Assembly: GCF_001629705.1 (NCBI RefSeq)
Contig: NZ_CP015378.1
Span: forward strand, 3,038,001-3,102,000
Reading direction: 5' to 3'
DNA: 64,000 bases
Source of the DNA: Fictibacillus phosphorivorans
Lineage (GTDB): Bacteria > Bacillota > Bacilli > Bacillales > Fictibacillaceae
Below, one piece after another: positions 8,442 to 17,238 of the stretch (position 1 is its first letter; the number at the start of each line of letters is the position of its first letter). The position numbers and the translations under genes were made by a program. The notes under the pieces are model-generated. The model was not told the DNA's origin, ran no database searches, and was given only the letters and a program-made list of their open reading frames with translations.

Positions 8442-9620
8442 TTAGAGTAAATCTAAACTTTGGTTGATGTCCTCCCAAATATCTTCCCAAGCTTCTAAAC
8501 CAACCGATAAGCGTAGAAGCTGATCACTGATACCCATCTGAATTCGATTCTCCTCAGGTACGACAGCATGTGTCATTGTAGCAGGATGTTGGATGAGTGT
8601 TTCAGCATCACCAAGACTAACAGCGATCTTAATGAGTTTTAAATGGTTCATAAATTTTTGAGCGACGGCTTTATCTCCTTTAATCTCAAAGCTGATGAGC
8701 CCCCCAGCGTTCAACATCTGTTTATTCGCAAGCTCATATTGAGGGAAATCAGGATCACCCGGATACAGAACTCGATTTACGCTAGGATGTTTCTTTAACA
8801 AGTCTGCAAGTTTCTTTGCATTCTCACAATGACGGTCCATTCGTACAGGAAGAGTCTTAATTCCTCTTAATAGCAGCCAAGCATCAAATGGAGACATGAC
8901 TCCTCCAATATCCTTTTGAGTCGTCATTGCTAGGTGACTCATCATTTCTTGCTTCCCTACCGCTAGACCTCCGATTACATCACCGTGACCACACAAATAT
9001 TTCGTGGCACTATGCAAAACAATATCGCAGCCTAATTCAAGTGGACGTTGAAGATATGGCGATGAAAATGTATTATCGACTACAACTGGAATATTAAATT
9101 CTTTTGCTATTCTTGCCACCATACTTAGATCAACAAGTTTCATGGTAGGATTTATCGGAGATTCAATGTAGATGACTGTAGTATGATCATTGATCGCTGA
9201 GCGTATCGATTCCTCATCGTTCATCGGATGAAAATTATGTGTGATATGATATTTTTCTTCCATAAGCTGAAGCAAGCCAAAAGTACACCCATATACTCCT
9301 TCTGAACAGAGAATATGGTCTCCCGTTTTCGTTAAGCCGAGCAGAATAGCTGAAACTGCTGCCATACCCGAACCAAACGCTAGACCTTTTTCCCCTTTTT
9401 CCATTGCTGCAATCCGCTCTTCTAACATGGCAACGGTAGGATTGCTTAATCTTGAATAGATATAACCCTCCTCCTCGCCTGCAAATCGTGCAGCACCCGT
9501 TTCCGCGCTATCAAAAACAAAAGTTGAAGTTTGAAAAATAGGAGGAGCTAGACTTCCATTATGCTGCTCTGCGTTATACCCCTTATGAATCACATCTGTT
9601 TCAAAGCGTTTTGTATCCAT
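8442..9620 (-). CDS. megL: Methionine gamma-lyase (Cys/Met metabolism PLP enzyme)
   Basis: The 392-residue enzyme is of the cystathionine gamma-lyase class. It keeps PLP Lys207 in SATKYLCGHGD, Asp182 (VVDNTFSSPYL), and Tyr110-Gly-Cys112-Thr. That YGCT motif carries the cysteine characteristic of true methionine gamma-lyases, which split methionine to methanethiol, ammonia and 2-oxobutyrate. It occupies the place where B. subtilis has the GGDEF gene ytrP. The promoter carries a cre-like site, suggesting CcpA control. A cystathionine gamma-lyase/synthase role is less likely because of the YGCT motif. Confidence 0.87.
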   Translation of the reverse strand: MDTKRFETDVIHKGYNAEQHNGSLAPPIFQTSTFVFDSAETGAARFAGEEEGYIYSRLSNPTVAMLEERIAAMEKGEKGLAFGSGMAAVSAILLGLTKTGDHILCSEGVYGCTFGLLQLMEEKYHITHNFHPMNDEESIRSAINDHTTVIYIESPINPTMKLVDLSMVARIAKEFNIPVVVDNTFSSPYLQRPLELGCDIVLHSATKYLCGHGDVIGGLAVGKQEMMSHLAMTTQKDIGGVMSPFDAWLLLRGIKTLPVRMDRHCENAKKLADLLKKHPSVNRVLYPGDPDFPQYELANKQMLNAGGLISFEIKGDKAVAQKFMNHLKLIKIAVSLGDAETLIQHPATMTHAVVPEENRIQMGISDQLLRLSVGLEAWEDIWEDINQSLDLL

Positions 9621-9650
9621 TTTTACTTCTCCTTTGAAGGCAATATAAAA

Positions 9651-9664
9651 TGTAAGCGCTTTCT
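9651..9664 (-). promoter_or_regulatory. cre-like CcpA operator at the megL transcription start
   Basis: On the minus strand AGAAAGCGCTTACA matches the cre consensus TGWAANCGNTNWCA at 13 of 14 positions. It begins about 8 nt past the -10 hexamer, where bound CcpA-HPr(Ser-P) would block transcription. Confidence 0.65.
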
Positions 9665-9671
9665 TATTTAT

Positions 9672-9700
9672 ATCATATATGAATTTTAATGCTTTTACAA
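9672..9700 (-). promoter_or_regulatory. Sigma-A promoter of megL
   Basis: Minus-strand TTGTAA (9700-9695), a 17-nt spacer, and TATGAT (9677-9672). Confidence 0.6.
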
Positions 9701-9739
9701 TTTGTCCCTAAAAATGTTTTCATGTATATGGCGATCGGG

Positions 9740-9769
9740 TTGACATCAAATAGCAAAAAAGCTTATACT
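9740..9769 (+). promoter_or_regulatory. Sigma-A promoter of rpsD
   Basis: Consensus TTGACA (9740-9745), an 18-nt spacer and TATACT (9764-9769). It sits about 200 nt upstream of the S4 start, leaving room for the regulatory leader. Confidence 0.8.
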
Positions 9770-9776
9770 ATTCTTT

Positions 9777-9967
9777 GTGTAAAATAAGCGGCACTATGTC
9801 CATCATCAGTTTTTATTTTGTACCCAGGTTTTCATTAATCCGGGAATATCGCGTAGCTTCATAGGCTGCTGAAGTGAAGATGTTTTTCATACAAAATATG
9901 CTCATGAAAAGGCCATAGTCACTGTTGTTGTTTTAACACAAACAAACACGTGAAGGAGGAGTCAATT
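9777..9967 (+). promoter_or_regulatory. S4 autoregulatory leader of rpsD
   Basis: About 190 nt of untranslated leader separate the promoter from rpsD. It contains pairable blocks such as ACTATG (9793 region) with CATAGT (9915 region) and CCCAGG with CCGGG. In B. subtilis free S4 protein binds an equivalent pseudoknotted leader that mimics its 16S rRNA site and represses rpsD. The call rests on position, length and complementarity; the fold was not computed. Confidence 0.65.
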
Positions 9968-10570
9968 ATGGCTCGATATACAGGTTCAACATGGAAAGTT
10001 TCCCGTCGTCTTGGAATTTCTCTAAGCGGAACTGGAAAAGAATTATCAAAGCGTCCTTACGCTCCAGGACAACATGGTCCTACTCAACGTAAAAAAATCT
10101 CTGAATACGGTTTACAATTACAAGAGAAGCAAAAGCTTCGTTACATGTATGGTGTAAACGAGCGTCAATTCCGCCGCATTTTTGATGATGCTGGTAAAAT
10201 GACTGGTATCCACGGTGAAAACTTCATGGTTCTTTTAGAATCTCGTCTAGACAACGTAGTTTACCGTCTTGGTCTTGCTCGTACGCGTCGTGCTGCTCGT
10301 CAATTAGTAAACCACGGTCACATCACAGTAAACGGCAAGCGTGTTGATATCGCTTCTTACCGTCTATCTGCTGGCGATGTTGTTGGTGTTCGTGAAAAAT
10401 CTCGCAACTCATCTGCTATTAAAGAAGCAATCGAAGTTAACAACTTCGTACCTGATTTCTTAACATTTGACGAAAACAAATTGGAAGGTACTTTCACTCG
10501 CTTACCAGAGCGTTCTGAACTTCCTGCTGAGATCACAGAACAACTTATCGTTGAATTCTACTCTCGTTAA
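9968..10570 (+). CDS. rpsD: 30S ribosomal protein S4
   Basis: The 200-residue primary 16S rRNA binder nucleates 30S assembly. It shows the typical N terminus [16 protein letters not shown], a [15 protein letters not shown] segment, and an S4 RNA-binding domain ([34 protein letters not shown]). The ATG at 9968 follows GGAGGAG; an in-frame ATG 18 nt upstream would lie before the ribosome site. The zinc-binding cysteines of some S4 proteins are absent (C-minus form), as in B. subtilis. Confidence 0.97.
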   Translation: MARYTGSTWKVSRRLGISLSGTGKELSKRPYAPGQHGPTQRKKISEYGLQLQEKQKLRYMYGVNERQFRRIFDDAGKMTGIHGENFMVLLESRLDNVVYRLGLARTRRAARQLVNHGHITVNGKRVDIASYRLSAGDVVGVREKSRNSSAIKEAIEVNNFVPDFLTFDENKLEGTFTRLPERSELPAEITEQLIVEFYSR

Positions 10571-10588
10571 TAAGAGTTAAGAGTAAAG

Positions 10589-10632
10589 AAACCCTTAACA
10601 CCTTTTTTAAAGGCATTAGGGGTTTTTCTTAT
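10589..10632 (+). terminator. Intrinsic terminator of rpsD
   Basis: The arms AAACCCTTAA and TTAGGGGTTT pair over 10 bp (one G-U) around a larger loop and end in TTTTTCTT. Confidence 0.75.
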
Positions 10633-10633
10633 G

Positions 10634-11563
10634 TTATAAAAGTTCCTTAAACTTACTTGCCTGTGACTCTAATTGTCGAGCAGATTTTTCAATTCCTAAA
10701 AATTCTTGCATCGCTTGTTCGATCAATTTCTTGTTATTCGTTATTCCTTCTTGTGATCGGTGAGTCACATCATTGATCTTGTTGATCTCGCCTGTGATTC
10801 CTGAAATATGTGCGTTCACTTCTTGAATTGAATCTTGCACGCGATTCGCCAGTTTTCTAACTTCCACAGCTACAACATTAAACCCTCTACCGTGATCACC
10901 AGCACGAGCCGCTTCTATGGCTGCGTTTAAGGCTAACAAATTAGTTTGTGCCGCAATCTCACGAATCGTCTTTACGATATCCTCTATAGAAGTAGCTTGT
11001 TTTTTCAGTGAATCTAATATCAATAAATTTTGTTGCGATTCTGAAACTAACTTCTCAGTAGCTAAAGAGATCTCGTTGCTTTTCTTTAATCCTTCTTCCG
11101 CTCGTGTAAGTAATTCTAAGGACATCTGTTGAAGGTCAGAAGCAACCGTGATCGTGTTATTTTCTCTGTTTGTAATATCTGTAGCGATCTTGACCACAGC
11201 CGTCACATTATGATTTTCGTCTAGAACTGGTGTATACGTGGCTTCTAACCAGATAAGTCGCTTTGATTTAGTAACACGTTGAATCTTTTCTTGAAAGGTT
11301 TTACCCTCTCTTAAGCTTTTCCAAAAACGATCATATTCACCACTTCGCAAGAAATCTTCTGTACAAAATTGTTTATGTATCAATAATGGCATCTCATCCA
11401 CCTTGTATTCCATCGTAGTGGCAAAATTTTTATTTGCCCATAATACTTTTCCATGTGGGTCAAATTCAATCATAGCTACAGAACGATCGATCGCTGCTAG
11501 TACAGCGCTTTCATTTAAAACTTGTGAACTTTTCGTAGAACTGTTGTTGCTTAATGTTATCAT
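10634..11563 (-). CDS. Soluble PAS-domain methyl-accepting signalling protein
   Basis: The 309-residue protein has no signal peptide or membrane helix. An N-terminal PAS fold (about 20-135, with the PAC-like stretch TDITNREN) is followed by a short MCP signalling hairpin centred at about residues 195-245, with the conserved tip [27 protein letters not shown]. It would couple a cytoplasmic cue, possibly redox or a bound cofactor, to CheA/CheW arrays. The coiled coil is much shorter than in full chemoreceptors. No equivalent sits here in B. subtilis, so this is an insertion. A GGGGAT ribosome site precedes the ATG. Confidence 0.85.
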   Translation of the reverse strand: MITLSNNSSTKSSQVLNESAVLAAIDRSVAMIEFDPHGKVLWANKNFATTMEYKVDEMPLLIHKQFCTEDFLRSGEYDRFWKSLREGKTFQEKIQRVTKSKRLIWLEATYTPVLDENHNVTAVVKIATDITNRENNTITVASDLQQMSLELLTRAEEGLKKSNEISLATEKLVSESQQNLLILDSLKKQATSIEDIVKTIREIAAQTNLLALNAAIEAARAGDHGRGFNVVAVEVRKLANRVQDSIQEVNAHISGITGEINKINDVTHRSQEGITNNKKLIEQAMQEFLGIEKSARQLESQASKFKELL

Positions 11564-11644
11564 TGTTGCATCCCCATCTTTTAGTATTTATTTCTAATAT
11601 TATACTACTAAGGAACTAATTACTAATGAAATGTTCTATGAATA

Positions 11645-11681
11645 TAATAAAAAATCCACACAGCATGCTGCATGGATTTTT
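11645..11681 (-). terminator. Terminator of the aldo/keto reductase gene
   Basis: AAAATCCA/TGGATTTT arms enclose a GCATGC core. The structure lies about 30 nt past the stop and has an AT-rich tail on the minus strand. Confidence 0.7.
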
Positions 11682-11710
11682 GCTTGTTAATGGGTGTTTT
11701 TAAGTATGGA

Positions 11711-12613
11711 TCAGTCTACTTCTTTCCCCATACTTTCTTGTAGAATATAGAACCACTGCTCGCGAGTTAATGGTAAGTTTGCTGCATTTATTGCCGCTTC
11801 TATACGGTTCATTTTTCCACTTCCTACGATCGGCATAATCTGTGAAGGGTGCTTTAACAGCCAAGCGTAAGCGACTTCATCAATAGAAGATGCTTCTGTT
11901 TCACTAGCCACTTTCTCTAATGCCTTTTTCACGCGTATTGCTTTCTCATCGTTACCTTTAAACAATCTTCCTCCTGCAAGAGGAGACCACGCCATTGGTC
12001 TTACTTTTTCTTTTTGAAGGTGGTTGATCGTACCGTCAAAGAACGGTTGTTCATGAAGAACAGATAACTCGATCTGATTCGTTACAAGTGGGCCATTGTA
12101 CTCATTTTGAAGCATTTCCATTTGTTTAGGTGTAAAGTTAGAAACACCAAAATGCTTAACTTTCCCCTCTTTTCTTAAGATGTGGAACGCCTCTGCTGTT
12201 TCAGCTGGGTCCATAAAAGGATCAGGACGATGAATCAACAACACATCTACATAATCTGTATTCATTTTTTGCAATGAATTCTCTGTAGAAGAGATGATAT
12301 GTTCTTTACTCGTATCATAGGATTTAATCGTATGTTGAGGACGATTTTCAGATACGAGTTTAATGCCACACTTAGTCACGATCTGAATGTCTTCTCTTAA
12401 AGAAGGTTTGAGAGCTAGTGCTTGTCCAAAGAGTTCTTCACACATGTAGTTCCCATAAATATCAGCATGATCAAACGTTGTAATTCCTGCTTCAATACAT
12501 CGTTCCATAAGTGAAAGTAGCTCTTCAGGAGATAGATTCCATTCAGCTAAACGCCAATGACCGTGAACGATCTGTGAAAATTGAAGGTCTTCTGCTAATT
12601 GAATTTTCTTCAA
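11711..12613 (-). CDS. Aldo/keto reductase family oxidoreductase
   Basis: An NADPH-dependent TIM-barrel reductase of 300 aa from TTG 12611-12613; AAAGGAAG lies 8 nt upstream, and a GTG three codons earlier overlaps that site. The AKR tetrad is recognisable: Asp48 and Tyr53 (FDHADIY), Lys81 (VTKCG) and His128 (LIHRPDP). The C-terminal NADP-binding loop carries IVGSGKMNRIEAAINA. It resembles the YdhF/YcsN branch of uncharacterised reductases; the physiological substrate is unknown. It lies downstream of tyrS with a weak terminator between them. Confidence 0.88.
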   Translation of the reverse strand: MKKIQLAEDLQFSQIVHGHWRLAEWNLSPEELLSLMERCIEAGITTFDHADIYGNYMCEELFGQALALKPSLREDIQIVTKCGIKLVSENRPQHTIKSYDTSKEHIISSTENSLQKMNTDYVDVLLIHRPDPFMDPAETAEAFHILRKEGKVKHFGVSNFTPKQMEMLQNEYNGPLVTNQIELSVLHEQPFFDGTINHLQKEKVRPMAWSPLAGGRLFKGNDEKAIRVKKALEKVASETEASSIDEVAYAWLLKHPSQIMPIVGSGKMNRIEAAINAANLPLTREQWFYILQESMGKEVD

Positions 12614-12642
12614 AACAAACACTTCCTTTAATAAAGTTAGAG

Positions 12643-12666
12643 AGGAACCCTTACCACAGGGTTCCT
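12643..12666 (-). terminator. Probable weak terminator of tyrS
   Basis: AGGAACCC/GGGTTCCT forms an 8-bp stem with an 8-nt loop. The following minus-strand tract (CTCTAACTTT) is a poor U run, so read-through into the reductase gene is possible. Confidence 0.5.
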
Positions 12667-12672
12667 ACTTTT

Positions 12673-13932
12673 TTAGTATCTGATCAACGTATACTTTTTC
12701 TTGCCACGTCGGATGATAACAAACTTGCTTTCGATGCGGTCGTTTTCACCAACCATATAAGCTGTGTCTTGAACCTTTTCACCGTTGATTGATACAGCAC
12801 CATTCGTTACATCTTCTCTAGCCTGTCTTTTAGATGGAGAAATCTTCGCATCAACAAGAAGGTCTACAATGTTTAAGTCTTCTGTATTAGTTGCGTTGAA
12901 CGAAGGAACATCCTTGAACCCTTGTTCAATCTCAGCAGCCGTTAAGTCTGAGAGATTCCCACTGAAAAGTGCTTCTGTAATCTTTACTGCTTGTTTGTAA
13001 GCTGCCTCTCCGTGAACAAGCGTAGTTACTTCTCGACCTAATGCTTTTTGTGCTTCGCGTTTTTCTGGTGCTTCCAATAATGATTTTTCCAAAACTTCAA
13101 TTTCTTCTTTAGATAAGAACGTAAAGTATTTAAGCCAGTTGATGACGTCTGCATCTGCTGCATTTACCCAGAACTGATAGAACTCATATGGAGTCGTTTT
13201 ATCTGCGTCTAGCCAGATCGTTCCTGATGCTGTTTTACCAAACTTTGTTCCATCCGCTTTTGTGATTAGTGGAATCGTTAGTCCGAATACTTTCTCCTCT
13301 TCACCGGATCGACGGATCAGTTCCATACCAGCCGTAATATTCCCCCACTGGTCACTTCCGCCTATTTGAAGTTTTACGTTTTCTTTTTGGAAAAGATTAA
13401 GAAAATCATACGACTGTAGGATCATGTATGAGAACTCGGTAAATGAGATCCCCGCTTCTAAACGCGAGTCAACGGAATCTTTGGCGAGCATGTAGTTAAC
13501 AGAGAAATTCTTTCCAACGTCACGAAGAAATTCAATCATCGTAAGCTGACTTAACCAATCATAGTTATTCACTGTTTTAGCAGGGTTCGTTTCTCTTTCA
13601 AAATCAAGCAGTCTTGAAAGCTGATTTTTAATCTTGTCTGTCCATTGAACAACAATCTCAGCTTCGTTTAATGTTCTTTCCGTTTGTCTACCACTTGGAT
13701 CCCCGATCAAACCCGTTCCACCGCCAACTAGTGCAAACGGCTGGTGTCCAGCTTCTTGGAATCGTTTGAGTGTAAGAATCGGTAACAAGTTCCCAATGTG
13801 AAGGCTGTCTGCAGTTGGATCGAATCCGCAATAAAGCTTTACGATTCCTTTTTCAAGTTCTTTTTGTAGTCCCTCTTGATCCGTTACTTGATTAAGAAGA
13901 CCTCTAAATTCTAGATCTTGTAGAATATTCAT
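12673..13932 (-). CDS. tyrS: Tyrosyl-tRNA synthetase
   Basis: Class I synthetase of 419 aa that charges tRNA-Tyr. The HIGH-type motif is HIGN at 45-48 and the KMSKS equivalent is KFGKT at 230-234, both as in Bacillus TyrS. A C-terminal S4-like tRNA-binding domain starts near residue 350 (SPSKRQAREDVTNGAVSING). Expression is controlled by the tyrosine T-box leader immediately upstream. Confidence 0.97.
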   Translation of the reverse strand: MNILQDLEFRGLLNQVTDQEGLQKELEKGIVKLYCGFDPTADSLHIGNLLPILTLKRFQEAGHQPFALVGGGTGLIGDPSGRQTERTLNEAEIVVQWTDKIKNQLSRLLDFERETNPAKTVNNYDWLSQLTMIEFLRDVGKNFSVNYMLAKDSVDSRLEAGISFTEFSYMILQSYDFLNLFQKENVKLQIGGSDQWGNITAGMELIRRSGEEEKVFGLTIPLITKADGTKFGKTASGTIWLDADKTTPYEFYQFWVNAADADVINWLKYFTFLSKEEIEVLEKSLLEAPEKREAQKALGREVTTLVHGEAAYKQAVKITEALFSGNLSDLTAAEIEQGFKDVPSFNATNTEDLNIVDLLVDAKISPSKRQAREDVTNGAVSINGEKVQDTAYMVGENDRIESKFVIIRRGKKKYTLIRY

Positions 13933-13973
13933 TCCTATCTTCCTTCCGTAATTTGATGATGTTTAATGATAAT

Positions 13974-14235
13974 AAAAAAAGTCCCTCTCCAGTTGGAAAG
14001 GGACGTGATGACAATCTCGCGGTACCACCCTAATTAAAAGCCACAGTAATGGCTTTTCACTTCATTTCGTAACGGTTTTATCCGTTCTCTGCTACTTAAC
14101 GTTCACAGAGACAGCTCCAGGAGGTAATTCACAGCGTGCCTTTGCACTGGTTCGCATCAACCACCAGCTTTCTGAAACAGGGAGACACCTGCTACTCATT
14201 CCTATCTTCGCTTTCAACATATAATAATCTTCATT
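13974..14235 (-). promoter_or_regulatory. Tyrosine T-box leader of tyrS
   Basis: The minus strand carries the invariant T-box core GGGTGGTACCGCG (14030-14018), followed by a terminator hairpin (14004-13981) whose arms GTCCCTTTCC/GGAGAGGGAC end in a T run. Upstream, the stem I specifier region contains TAC (14126-14124), a tyrosine codon, within GAATTACC. Uncharged tRNA-Tyr would pair with it and switch the leader to the antiterminator, so tyrS is transcribed when tyrosine is scarce. The 5' end is inferred from a TTGACA (14267-14262) with an 18-nt spacer to TAAAAA. Confidence 0.93.
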
Positions 14236-14309
14236 TATTTTTACCACACAGATGAATTTCATGTCAATCTTCATCTTCAAAAACGGTGTTCTATCATAAA
14301 TCGACCTTA

Positions 14310-14318
14310 TGTTATAAT
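14310..14318 (+). promoter_or_regulatory. Extended -10 promoter of the PBP gene
   Basis: TGTTATAAT has a perfect TATAAT (14313-14318) and the TG extension, with no good -35. It lies 24 nt before the ATG and diverges from the tyrS promoter. Confidence 0.6.
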
Positions 14319-14341
14319 ACACGAGGGGGAGGGATTACCAA

Positions 14342-17212
14342 ATGATGTCTCGTTTTGATGAATTGAAGCAAAACTGGGAGAAATTTGTCCACTTTTTAAA
14401 GGAAAAAGGAATTATTCGAACAGCACGAATTACATATAACGTCACATGGAACATGTTCTTGATCGTAACTGTACTACTTATTCTAGGCGGTGTTTTCGCT
14501 GCAGGAGTTGGAGCTGGGTTCTTCGCTTCACTCGTAAAAGACGAACCTGTACGAGCACACACTTCTATGAAAGAAGATATTTATAATTATGAAGAGACGA
14601 GTACCGTATACTTTGACAACAATCAGTACATGGGTAAACTTCAATCAGATTTAGACAGACAAGAGGTTAGTTTAAAAGATGTTTCTCCTTTTGTCTTAAA
14701 AGCTGTCATATCTACAGAAGATCAATACTTCTATGAACATGAGGGTGTCGTACCAAAAGCGATCTTCCGTGCTATGTATGAAGAGTTTTCTGGTGCTCCA
14801 ATCGTTACAGGAGGAAGTACACTAACTCAACAGCTTATTAAAAATCAAATACTAACAAACGAAGTTTCTTTCGACCGAAAAGCAAAAGAAATTTTACTAG
14901 CGATGAGACTTGAGAAAGTACTCAAGAAGGATGAGATTCTTGAAGCTTACTTAAACATCGTACCTTATGGAAGAAACTCTTCCGGTCGAAATGTTGCAGG
15001 GATACAAGCTGCTGCAGAAGGTATCTTTGGAATACCAGCTTCTAAATTGAATTTAGCTCAATCAGCTTATTTAGCGGGACTTCCAAAGAATCCTTTTGTA
15101 TATACACCATTCAGTAATGGTGGTGTACCTAAAGAAGACATTTCTGCAGGAGTTAAACGAATGCAGACCGTACTAAATAGAATGCTATCTGAAGGCTCTA
15201 TTACGCAAGCAGAATATGATGAAGCCATAAAATACGATATTAAAAAGAATCTTACGACTAAACAGCAATCTTCTTTTGAAAAATATCCTGCTTTAACTGT
15301 TGAAGTACAGCGACGTACAGTTGAAATTTTAGCAAAAGTTCAAGCTGAAAAAGACGGTAAGAATTTTGACAAACTAACACCTGAAGAACTTAAAGAATAT
15401 AAAGACAATGCTAGAATTCAAGTTCGACAAAAAGGAATTAAAATTCATACGACCATTAACCAAAAGATATACGATGAGATGCAAGCTGTAGTAGCAAACG
15501 ATAACCTTTTCGGTCCTGCTAATGAATATGTTAGAGGGAAAAAATTAGACAAACCAGAACCTGAAGAAGTCGGTGCATCATTAATAGACAACAAGACTGG
15601 TAAAATCATTAGTTTCGTTGCCGGTCGTGACTTCAATCGTGAACAAACCAATCATGCTACATATATGAAACGGCAGAACGGTTCCACAATGAAGCCTTTA
15701 CTTGCCTATTCTCTAGCACTTGAAACAGGTAAAGTTCAACCCGGTTCTATTGTTCCCGACACACCCATTCAATCTGGATCTCACTCAATTGGTAACTGGG
15801 ATGGTAAATATGATGGCCTTGTTTCTGTTAGACACTCCATGAAATGGTCAAGAAATACACCAGCAGTCAGAAGTTATATGAGAGTGAATACTGATGAAGC
15901 ACTTAATAGATTAGAAAAAATGGGCGTATCTTCACTAAGTCCTAATGATAGAGGAGCACCTGTTCTTGCTATCGGAGGAATGACTAACGGTGTTACAGTC
16001 GAGGAGAATACAAATGCCTTTGCTACATTCGCTAATGGTGGTAATTTTGTAGATGCATACATGATTGAAAAAATAGAATCAAATAATGGTGAGTTAATAT
16101 ACCAGCATAAAACAAATCCTGTTCAAGTTTACTCCCCACAAACATCATACCTATTGCTAGATATGATGCGTGATGTTGTAAATGGTGGTACAGGAAATAA
16201 TATTAACCGCTATCTTTCCTTTAGCACTGATTGGGCAGGAAAATCAGGTACGACGAACGATGATATTGATTCCTGGTTTGTTGGAACAAATCCTAACGTT
16301 TCCCTCGGAGTATGGATTGGATATGATACTCCTGATTCACTCGTTAAAGGTGACGGTGGTACAGGGAAAAGAAATCAACGAATCTGGTCCCTACTAGCTA
16401 ACGCAGCTTATAAACATTCACCGCAATTAATGGATCCCGATAAGCAATTCGCGATGCCTTCAGGAATCGTACGTCGTGAGATCTGTGGAATTTCTGGCAA
16501 GCTACCTTCTGATCTATGTCGAAGCGCTGGGCTTGTTACGACTGATCTCTTTAATGCTAAGTTCACACCTAGCGAAGTAGACGACACGCTCACAAAAGGT
16601 CGGTATGTGCTTGTAGGGGATGCGAAGTATAAAGCACTTCCATCTACACCACAAGAGTTCACGAAAGATGGTGTTCTGATTAAGGAAGAGTTCCTACGTG
16701 AACTTGGATTAGAGGCACTAAACAAATTAACGAACACAACCAATCTACTGAACAACATTGTTCCTGAAAAAGAATTAAAAGAAAACGGCAAGGTTCCTTC
16801 TGCTGTTGCGGGCGCAAAAATGTCTGATGGCGTACTTTCATGGGCGTCTCATGGAGAGAATGATGTAATTGGTTACCGCATCTATCACTCTTCAGATGGC
16901 ACATCATTTAAAAAGATCGGCTCTGTGACCGCGGATAAAACTTCAGCCAAAGTACCTGCTGGAGTGGTTTATGTGACAGCAGTGGATATTGCAGGTAAGG
17001 AATCTCCTGCACAAACAAAAGTTCAAGTTGGTGAAAAGAAACCGCCAGCTGAACCACCTACTCCACCAACAGATGGAAATGGAGATGGAGGAAAGCCTGA
17101 CAAACCACAAGATCCACCACCGCCACCAACTGAACCTACAGATCCTGGCACTGGTGATCCGCCACCAGCCACAACACAAAATAATAATAAGAAAAAACCC
17201 TCGAATGGATAA
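14342..17212 (+). CDS. Class A penicillin-binding protein with FN3 and Pro-rich tail
   Basis: Bifunctional peptidoglycan synthase of 956 aa. Order: cytosolic N terminus; membrane helix at about 38-60; GT51 transglycosylase with Glu126 in STEDQYFYEHEG and GGSTLTQQL; penicillin-binding transpeptidase with Ser448-T-M-Lys451, S-R-N, and KSGT at 634-637; a fibronectin type III-like module at about 819-895; then a Pro/Thr/Gly/Asp-rich, Lys/Asn-ended tail. It polymerises lipid II and crosslinks strands outside the membrane. Similar PBPs lie between tyrS and acsA in several Bacillaceae; B. subtilis PonA has a related FN3 tail. The paralogue name (PBP1 or PBP2A/1B type) cannot be fixed here. The stop codon lies inside the terminator hairpin. 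Confidence 0.93.
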   Translation: MMSRFDELKQNWEKFVHFLKEKGIIRTARITYNVTWNMFLIVTVLLILGGVFAAGVGAGFFASLVKDEPVRAHTSMKEDIYNYEETSTVYFDNNQYMGKLQSDLDRQEVSLKDVSPFVLKAVISTEDQYFYEHEGVVPKAIFRAMYEEFSGAPIVTGGSTLTQQLIKNQILTNEVSFDRKAKEILLAMRLEKVLKKDEILEAYLNIVPYGRNSSGRNVAGIQAAAEGIFGIPASKLNLAQSAYLAGLPKNPFVYTPFSNGGVPKEDISAGVKRMQTVLNRMLSEGSITQAEYDEAIKYDIKKNLTTKQQSSFEKYPALTVEVQRRTVEILAKVQAEKDGKNFDKLTPEELKEYKDNARIQVRQKGIKIHTTINQKIYDEMQAVVANDNLFGPANEYVRGKKLDKPEPEEVGASLIDNKTGKIISFVAGRDFNREQTNHATYMKRQNGSTMKPLLAYSLALETGKVQPGSIVPDTPIQSGSHSIGNWDGKYDGLVSVRHSMKWSRNTPAVRSYMRVNTDEALNRLEKMGVSSLSPNDRGAPVLAIGGMTNGVTVEENTNAFATFANGGNFVDAYMIEKIESNNGELIYQHKTNPVQVYSPQTSYLLLDMMRDVVNGGTGNNINRYLSFSTDWAGKSGTTNDDIDSWFVGTNPNVSLGVWIGYDTPDSLVKGDGGTGKRNQRIWSLLANAAYKHSPQLMDPDKQFAMPSGIVRREICGISGKLPSDLCRSAGLVTTDLFNAKFTPSEVDDTLTKGRYVLVGDAKYKALPSTPQEFTKDGVLIKEEFLRELGLEALNKLTNTTNLLNNIVPEKELKENGKVPSAVAGAKMSDGVLSWASHGENDVIGYRIYHSSDGTSFKKIGSVTADKTSAKVPAGVVYVTAVDIAGKESPAQTKVQVGEKKPPAEPPTPPTDGNGDGGKPDKPQDPPPPPTEPTDPGTGDPPPATTQNNNKKKPSNG

Positions 17213-17229
17213 TTCGAGGGTTTTTCATC
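17191..17229. terminator. Bidirectional terminator between pbp and acsA
   Basis: AAAAACCCTCGAAT/ATTCGAGGGTTTTT is a near-perfect stem with a 5-nt loop that overlaps the PBP stop codon and serves both convergent genes. Confidence 0.92.
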
Positions 17230-17238
17230 GTAGTTATA

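Noticed and set aside
14092..14322. A 76-codon frame over the tyrS leader
   Set aside because: It covers the T-box stem I region, which is explained by the regulatory RNA.
16408..16791. A 127-codon minus-strand frame within the PBP gene
   Set aside because: It is antisense to the well-supported PBP transpeptidase/FN3 region; composition follows the complement of that gene.
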